NCBI RefSeq assembly: GCF_007714205.1
Contig: NZ_VMQU01000020.1
Location: forward strand, 1 to 52,814
Direction of reading: 5' to 3'
DNA: 52,814 nucleotides
Source of the DNA: Mycobacterium helveticum
GTDB taxonomy: Bacteria; Actinomycetota; Actinomycetes; Mycobacteriales; Mycobacteriaceae
The translations under genes were made by a program, and so were the position numbers. Numbering within the stretch: position 1 is the first letter of the stretch; each line of letters opens with the position of its first letter. The notes beneath the pieces were generated by a model. It was not told the DNA's origin, did not search any database, and saw nothing but the letters and a program-made list of their open reading frames with translations. Positions 48,750-52,814 of this stretch are shown one piece after another.

Positions 48750-50374
48750 CTTCGACCTGAAAAACCCTCGCTCGTGCTGAGCGGGTGTTCCGGTTGTGCC
48801 TAATTTTGCGTGTGAATGGGGCTTCGGCGCTGTCGATCACGCGGCGAGGGCGCTGATCTTGACCAGGTTGTGCGTCAGGATTCCATGCCCGGCCCAGATC
48901 CGGGCGCCCTCGGTGTTGTCGATGCGGGTGCGGTCCCAGCCGTAGCCACGCTTGAGGGTGCTGATGCGGCCTTCGCAGCCGGTGCGCCACTTGATTGTTC
49001 GCCGAAACGCGGGTCGGTGTTCCTTGGCTTGACGAGCCTGGCCGGGTTTGCCTTTGCGGGGTATCACGACGGTGCGCACACCGAGGTCGTGCAGGGCGTC
49101 CTCGACGCGTTTCTCGCCGTAGCCGCGGTCTGCGGTGACGGTGGCGGGCGTACGCCCGGTGCGCTTGGTGACCCGCGCGACCGCGGGCGCCAGTTGCGGG
49201 GCGTCGGGCGGGTTGCCCGCCTCGATGGTGTGGTCGAGCACGATCCCGTCGTCGTTGTCGGTGACCTGGGCCTTGTATCCGAACTCGACCGGTCGTCCGA
49301 GGCGGCCCTTGGCGATCGGGCGGGCATCGCCGTCGTGCAGGCTGACCCGCCGAGTGGCGCCGTCAGGAGTCTGCCCGGACACCCGTTGGCGGGTCTGTGC
49401 GACGATCTGGCGGGTCGCGGCTACCAGCTTGGCCAGGTCGTTGACCGCGCGCACGAGCCGGCCGCGCCGTCGGCCAGCGGCCGCATCGTGTTCACCGCGT
49501 TCACGCATCTCGGCCGCTTTGGCCTTCGCCCGGCGCACCGCCCGCTTGGCGTTGACCAACAGCCGCTGGGCATCGCGTGCCGCCTTCTGAGCCAATCCGG
49601 CCAGCTCAGCGGTGCTTTTAAGCACCGCGGCCGTGGCCTCCTCGCGGCCCGCTGCGGCGCGCGAGCGCAGTTTCGCCGCGACCGCATGCGCGCGCTTGCC
49701 CGCCGCGCGGGAGCGGTCGCGGACCCCGGTACGCACCGCGCCGCCAGCGGCCTGGACCCGCTTGCTGGTTGTTGCGATCCGCCGTACCGCCTTGGCCAGC
49801 AGCCCCGAGTCAGTCGGATAAGCCACATTGGCCGGAACCACTGTCGTGTCGGCCCGGATCCGGTTGGTGCGCAGCACCTTCGCTTCGGCCGCCTTGGCCA
49901 GCAGCGTCTCGTTGAGCCCGTCCACCGCCGCCGACCCGCAGCGCGTGGTCAGCTTCATCAACGTGGTCGGATGCGGCACCGCCACCTCCAGCGGAATCCG
50001 GCAGAACATCCGCCAGGTGATCGAGTCCGAGACCTCCCGGCACAGACTCTCAAAGCCCAGCCGATAGCGAAACTTCAAGAACATCAACCGCAGATAGGTC
50101 TCCATCGGCGTCGAGGGCCGGCCGATCCGCGGGTCGAAGAACGGCGCAAACGGTGCAAAGAACGCCGGATCGTCCAACAACGCATCCACCCGCGCCAACT
50201 CCTCGGGCAGCCGCCGCACCTCCTCGGGCAGGATCGACTCCCACAACGACGGCTGATCACCTAAAGTACGAAACACGATGGCCTCAATCCCTTCTAGCCC
50301 AAGGGGTTCAGGCCATCCTCCCGGCTCAGAACCAGCCGACCGCGGATCAACGCGCCGACTTTTTCAGGTCGAAG
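48750..50374 (-). mobile_element. IS5/IS1182-like insertion sequence, 1625 bp
   Basis: Terminal inverted repeats CTTCGACCTGAAAAA (left) and its complement (right) are perfect over 15 bases. It is flanked by TAGCTA at 48744-48749 and 50375-50380, a 6-bp target copy that is itself a palindrome; choosing this border is supported because it restores the reading frame of the host gene. One transposase gene fills it. Confidence 0.85.
48837..50276 (-). CDS. DDE transposase, DUF772/IS1182-like
   Basis: 479 residues. N-terminal DUF772-type domain (RPSTPMETYLRLMFLKFRYRLGFESLCREVSDSITWRMFCRI), a first catalytic Asp in IRADTTVVPANVAYPTD, a long basic helical insert (residues about 160-290, Ala/Arg/Lys-rich), second Asp in VTADRGYGEK, and the Glu in GCEGRISTLKRGYGWDR. 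Full length and unbroken. Family label (IS5 superfamily, ISNCY or IS1182) is from memory of domain order. Confidence 0.9.
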   Translation of the reverse strand: MFRTLGDQPSLWESILPEEVRRLPEELARVDALLDDPAFFAPFAPFFDPRIGRPSTPMETYLRLMFLKFRYRLGFESLCREVSDSITWRMFCRIPLEVAVPHPTTLMKLTTRCGSAAVDGLNETLLAKAAEAKVLRTNRIRADTTVVPANVAYPTDSGLLAKAVRRIATTSKRVQAAGGAVRTGVRDRSRAAGKRAHAVAAKLRSRAAAGREEATAAVLKSTAELAGLAQKAARDAQRLLVNAKRAVRRAKAKAAEMRERGEHDAAAGRRRGRLVRAVNDLAKLVAATRQIVAQTRQRVSGQTPDGATRRVSLHDGDARPIAKGRLGRPVEFGYKAQVTDNDDGIVLDHTIEAGNPPDAPQLAPAVARVTKRTGRTPATVTADRGYGEKRVEDALHDLGVRTVVIPRKGKPGQARQAKEHRPAFRRTIKWRTGCEGRISTLKRGYGWDRTRIDNTEGARIWAGHGILTHNLVKISALAA

Positions 50375-51444
50375 TAGCTAGGTGTCTCGATCGCGGCTTC
50401 AATCACCGAGGAGGATCTGCGGGTGCGGCGGGGACGCTGCGCGGTGCCGAACACGGTGCGTATTTTCGGCACGTCCAGGCGGGAGCGGGTCCGGTCCACC
50501 ACCGCGTCGAAGACCTGTTGCATGCGGTATCCGTCGGCGAAGATCAGGTTGCGGCTGTATTCGAGCTGATAGACGGCGAAACCGTAAGCAAATCCGCTGC
50601 GTTGCTGCTCGTCGAGGTCGAGTGCGAAGCACAGGCACGCGGAGTAGATCCAGCGCTGGCAGACCTGGCTCAGCCGCCCTACAGCCGCTTCCTGCGACAA
50701 GGCATCTGCGATCCGAGCCAGGCCCACCGGGTCGGCGACCGCGGTGAAACAGTTGCCGACCTTGCTGAATGCTATCCCTGCCGCCTCGGCCTGCCGGGCC
50801 ACATATTCGTGGCCGTTGAGCATGACCTGTGCGCCGAACGGCGGATGCCCCGACATCTTGATGGTCACGTGCCCCCAGACGGGGTCCATGATGTGAAACG
50901 AATAGTGGTTGACGTACTCGCGCCTCCTCTCGATGTTCACGATCCGCCCGGCCGCCGACCGCTTCACCTTCCACACCGGCGCCGGCGCCTTGGCCGCCAG
51001 CACCAAAAACACCCCGATACCGACCTCGTGTTCGGCCAGATACTGCTCGGCGATGCGGTGCTTGCGTTCACCGGCCTTGCAGAAGATCACCGGCACATCG
51101 TTGGCCGCGCCCCATGCTTTGACCCGTCGCGCGAACCTGCCGGCCAGCCGCATCAAATGGGTGTTGTCCAGCTCTTCGTCGCTGTCGTCATGCCAGCGCC
51201 GCCACCACACCCGCAACCCGCCGGGTTGATATCCGAGAGGGTAGAACGCATTGAGCACGATCCGATCCACGCAGTCATAACTGCCGGTCAGCAGGTCTCC
51301 ATAGCGAAGGCTGAAATCGTCGGCCATCGCATCAACCTACGACCGCTACCACCTGCGTACTCCCGGCGAGCCGAAACTGCCCGTAGGGCCACCGATTCCG
51401 GGCGCAGTCCCGGACTCGGCGTAGCTTGGCTAGTTCCTGCACAG

Positions 51445-51881
51445 CCGGCATTTTGAGTCAAGTCTGCGAGCTGCGCCACGCCTGTGGGCAGTAATCGGTC
51501 ATGGACGCAGGTGAGGAAGTGGGCGGTGTGCAGGCCGTGATGCGGGTGATCAGTCCGCGGTAGTTTGAGCCGGCGCAGGTCGTAGGTGATCTGTCCGGTT
51601 GTGATGGCGCCGGGATCGAGCCCGCGTAGCGCGGTGGTCAGGGCGCGCAGATCGCGGTTAGTGAACCCGTTGGTTTGGCAGCCGAACGTCAGTAGCGCCT
51701 GCAGCAGGCGTGGGTGCGGCGCTGGGTCGACGTCGTCGACCGCGGAAAAACCGTTGTCCGGCGCGGTGAACCCGATCCCGGCCTTGGCTGCTTGGCGCTG
51801 GGCCCAATGGTTGCCGTTGAGGCACAGCTTGGCGGTGTAGAACCGACCGAAGCCCTGATCGACGCACTGAATTAAGACTAA
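51445..51881 (-). pseudogene. C-terminal fragment of a relative of the 553-codon unknown family
   Basis: KLCLNGNHWAQRQAAKAGIGFTAPDNGF parallels VMLNGHEYVARQAEAAGIAFSKVGNCF of the split gene, and GQITYDLRRLKL parallels its winged-helix AAYDLRKLRG. The first third is missing: homology begins abruptly at about 51880, next to a GGGGC-TTC-GCCCC hairpin (51883-51895). The segment joining the two homologous blocks is also shortened. Dead remnant. It lies just upstream of the start of the split gene. Confidence 0.6.
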
Positions 51882-51933
51882 CGGGGCTTCGCCCCAGCCC
51901 GACAAGGCGTGCCTTTGGTCGCCGATGGTATGG

Positions 51934-52039
51934 GGGCTCCGGCCGGTCGGGGTGAGACCGTGACCGGGAAACCCGATCCGGTGTATGAACCGTCTATGCG
52001 GTTGGTTGGCCTAACTGGCCGCCCGAAAGGCCGGAGCCC
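51934..52039 (+). ncRNA. Candidate structured RNA before an unknown gene
   Basis: GGGCTCCGGCC (51934-51944) pairs perfectly with GGCCGGAGCCC (52029-52039). Inside are, in order, hairpins GGTC/GACC (51945-51959), ACCGG/CCGGT (51963-51982; a CGGG-AAA-CCCG alternative overlaps it), AACCG/CGGTT (51988-52003) and GGCC/GGCC (52008-52020). The 11-bp closing stem with four consecutive hairpins is a multi-branched fold. It ends 3 bases before the ATG at 52043, too close for a separate ribosome site, so it could be a leader that controls or accompanies that gene. Could equally fold as single-stranded DNA at a mobile-element end. Confidence 0.5.
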
Positions 52040-52042
52040 ATC

Positions 52043-52220
52043 ATGACCGTAGCGCGATCTGTCAGCGATGTCTTGAGCGATCATGTGCGCTTCGAGGTGG
52101 AGTGCATCGATCGGATGTATTGCAACGTCTATGTTCCGCAGTTGCAGTTCGCGGCGGGGTTGATCGGCTATATCCAGCGGCAGATGGGGTTGCCGATCGC
52201 GTCGACGGGCGTGTCATTCC
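52043..52220 (+). pseudogene. N-terminal fragment of an unknown-family gene, cut by IS256 element
   Basis: ATG at 52043 opens MTVARSVSDVLSDHVRFEVE, then CIDRMYCNVYVPQLQFAAG and QMGLPIAST. The ECIDRMYxNVYVP stretch parallels CVDRIVLNAFYPLG at the start of the split 553-codon gene, so this looks like a member of the same broad family. Homology stops near 52220, shortly before the IS256-type transposase; the remaining codons to 52288 look random. No intact downstream part is in the window. Confidence 0.55.
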
Positions 52221-52284
52221 ATCTGTGTAAGTCCGGGGTGGTCCATCATCGGACCGCCGTTGGGCGGAGCAGAAGGAGTGTTTT

Positions 52285-52814
52285 GTGACGAAGACCACGC
52301 AGTCGCCGGCTGAGGACAAGACGGCAGCGCGGCGACTGGCCGAGACGTTCACCGCGGAGACGTTGGATTCGCTGATCAAAGACGCGGTGAAATCAGGGAC
52401 GCCTATCGACGGCGCGGATGGTTTGCTGAATCAGTTGACCAAGGCGGTATTGGAGCGTGCGCTGGATTCGGAGTTGACTCATCATCTGGGCTATGAGGCC
52501 GGTGACCCGGCTGGGCGCGGGTCGGGCAATTCCCGCAACGGCACGACGCCGAAAACCGTGACTACGGTCAACGGCCCGGTCCGCATCGATGTGCCGCGTG
52601 ACCGCAACGGTTCGTTCGAGCCGGCGATCGTGCCGAAGAAGACCCGCCGGCTCAACAACATCAATTCGGTGGTGTTGTCGCTGTATTCACGGGGAATGAC
52701 GACCCGCGATATCGAGGCACACTTGGGCGAGGTGTACGGGGCTGCCGTGTCGCGGGAATTGATCTCCAATATCACCGAGGTCGTCGTCGATGAGATCAAG
52801 GCCTGGCAGTCGCG
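52285..52814 (+). CDS. IS256-family (mutator-type) transposase, 5' part
   Basis: GTG at 52285 with AGAAGGAG upstream; 176 codons before the window ends. Transposase_mut signature: LLNQLTKAVLERALDSELTHHLGYE, RNGTTPKTVTTVNGPVRIDVPRDRNGSFEP, NNINSVVLSLYSRGMTTRDIEAHLGEVYG. The DDE core lies beyond the window. The element's left end is probably between about 52215 and 52260; I cannot fix it without the right end. Confidence 0.95.
   Translation, partial: MTKTTQSPAEDKTAARRLAETFTAETLDSLIKDAVKSGTPIDGADGLLNQLTKAVLERALDSELTHHLGYEAGDPAGRGSGNSRNGTTPKTVTTVNGPVRIDVPRDRNGSFEPAIVPKKTRRLNNINSVVLSLYSRGMTTRDIEAHLGEVYGAAVSRELISNITEVVVDEIKAWQS

Larger units (their letters stand above)
48035..51327 (-). pseudogene. 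Unknown-function gene (about 553 codons) cut by an insertion sequence
   Basis: N-terminal part 51327-50375 starts MADDFSLRYGDLL and contains RKHRIAEQYL, VNHYSFHIMDPVWGHVTIKMSG and EYSRNLIF. C-terminal part 48749-48035 contains TVFKLHFGRLTGK, GERVLRFEAIVHNT, DCVDTGFIADG and a winged-helix-like AAYDLRKLRGKQLV. Removing the element (48750-50374) and one TAGCTA copy rejoins ETPSY to DLTVFKL in frame, giving 553 residues. I recall relatives scattered in soil bacteria without assigned function; the C-terminal winged helix suggests DNA binding. No ATPase or nuclease motif is evident. Mobile neighbours and patchy occurrence suggest it travels horizontally. Confidence 0.8.

Noticed and set aside
51361..51420. 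Second structured RNA upstream of the split 553-codon gene
   Set aside because: Two hairpins (GCCC-GTA-GGGC and CCGGG-CGCAGT-CCCGG) exist, but the outer stem I first drew competes with the second hairpin for the same bases; only four outer pairs remain, which is not convincing.

Overview
The window is high-GC actinobacterial DNA, almost certainly from a slow-growing Mycobacterium. A conserved mycobacterial gene order is visible: uvrC-rapZ-yvcK-whiA, a WS/DGAT acyltransferase, lipO-fadD12-acyltransferase, a DUF3556 membrane protein, a phytoene-desaturase-like oxidoreductase, an L,D-transpeptidase, a Pro/Ala-rich secreted protein, and gap-pgk-tpiA-secG-ppc. PE-type domains and SirA/FprA paralogues fit the same group. 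All names rest on reading motifs and remembered family sequences; no search was run.

Bases 1-16900 are an accessory sulfation island with three related operons. Unit A (minus strand) is a wrecked NarK/NarU-like MFS gene, cysC, a sulfotransferase (stf), a small PE-like gene, and sat. Unit B (minus) is an intact MFS gene, an stf split by an IS66 element, and a second PE-like gene. Unit C (plus) is an intact MFS gene, cysQ, cysC and stf. Together they would make APS and PAPS (Sat, CysC), transfer sulfate to an unknown acceptor (Stf), recycle the by-product PAP (CysQ), and move an unknown substrate (MFS). A recognisable upstream element precedes all three MFS genes. Between units A and B lie a UspA gene, ISL3 transposase debris and an FHA-domain fragment.

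Bases 16950-24059 are conserved backbone (histidine phosphatase, uvrC, rapZ, yvcK, whiA, WS/DGAT). Bases 24060-31170 are a second sulfur island. It has a TauE/SafE exporter, two small proteins and a YeeE/YedE sulfur transporter in one operon. A second operon, sirA-cysH-fprA-ferredoxin, is a self-contained sulfate-reduction module with its own electron chain. This island is bracketed by the 3' end of the WS/DGAT gene and a 0.39-kb duplicate of it, which points to insertion. CysH lacks one expected iron-sulfur ligand (Asn in place of Cys).

Bases 31560-31780 hold a leuCD remnant. Bases 31830-47970 are conserved backbone again, ending with the lower-glycolysis operon, secG and ppc. Bases 48000-52814 are mobile. 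A 553-codon gene of unknown function is cut by an IS5/IS1182-like element whose removal restores its frame. Beyond it are fragments of a relative of that gene, a strongly folded 106-nt candidate RNA directly before a start codon, and the 5' part of an IS256-family element running off the end.
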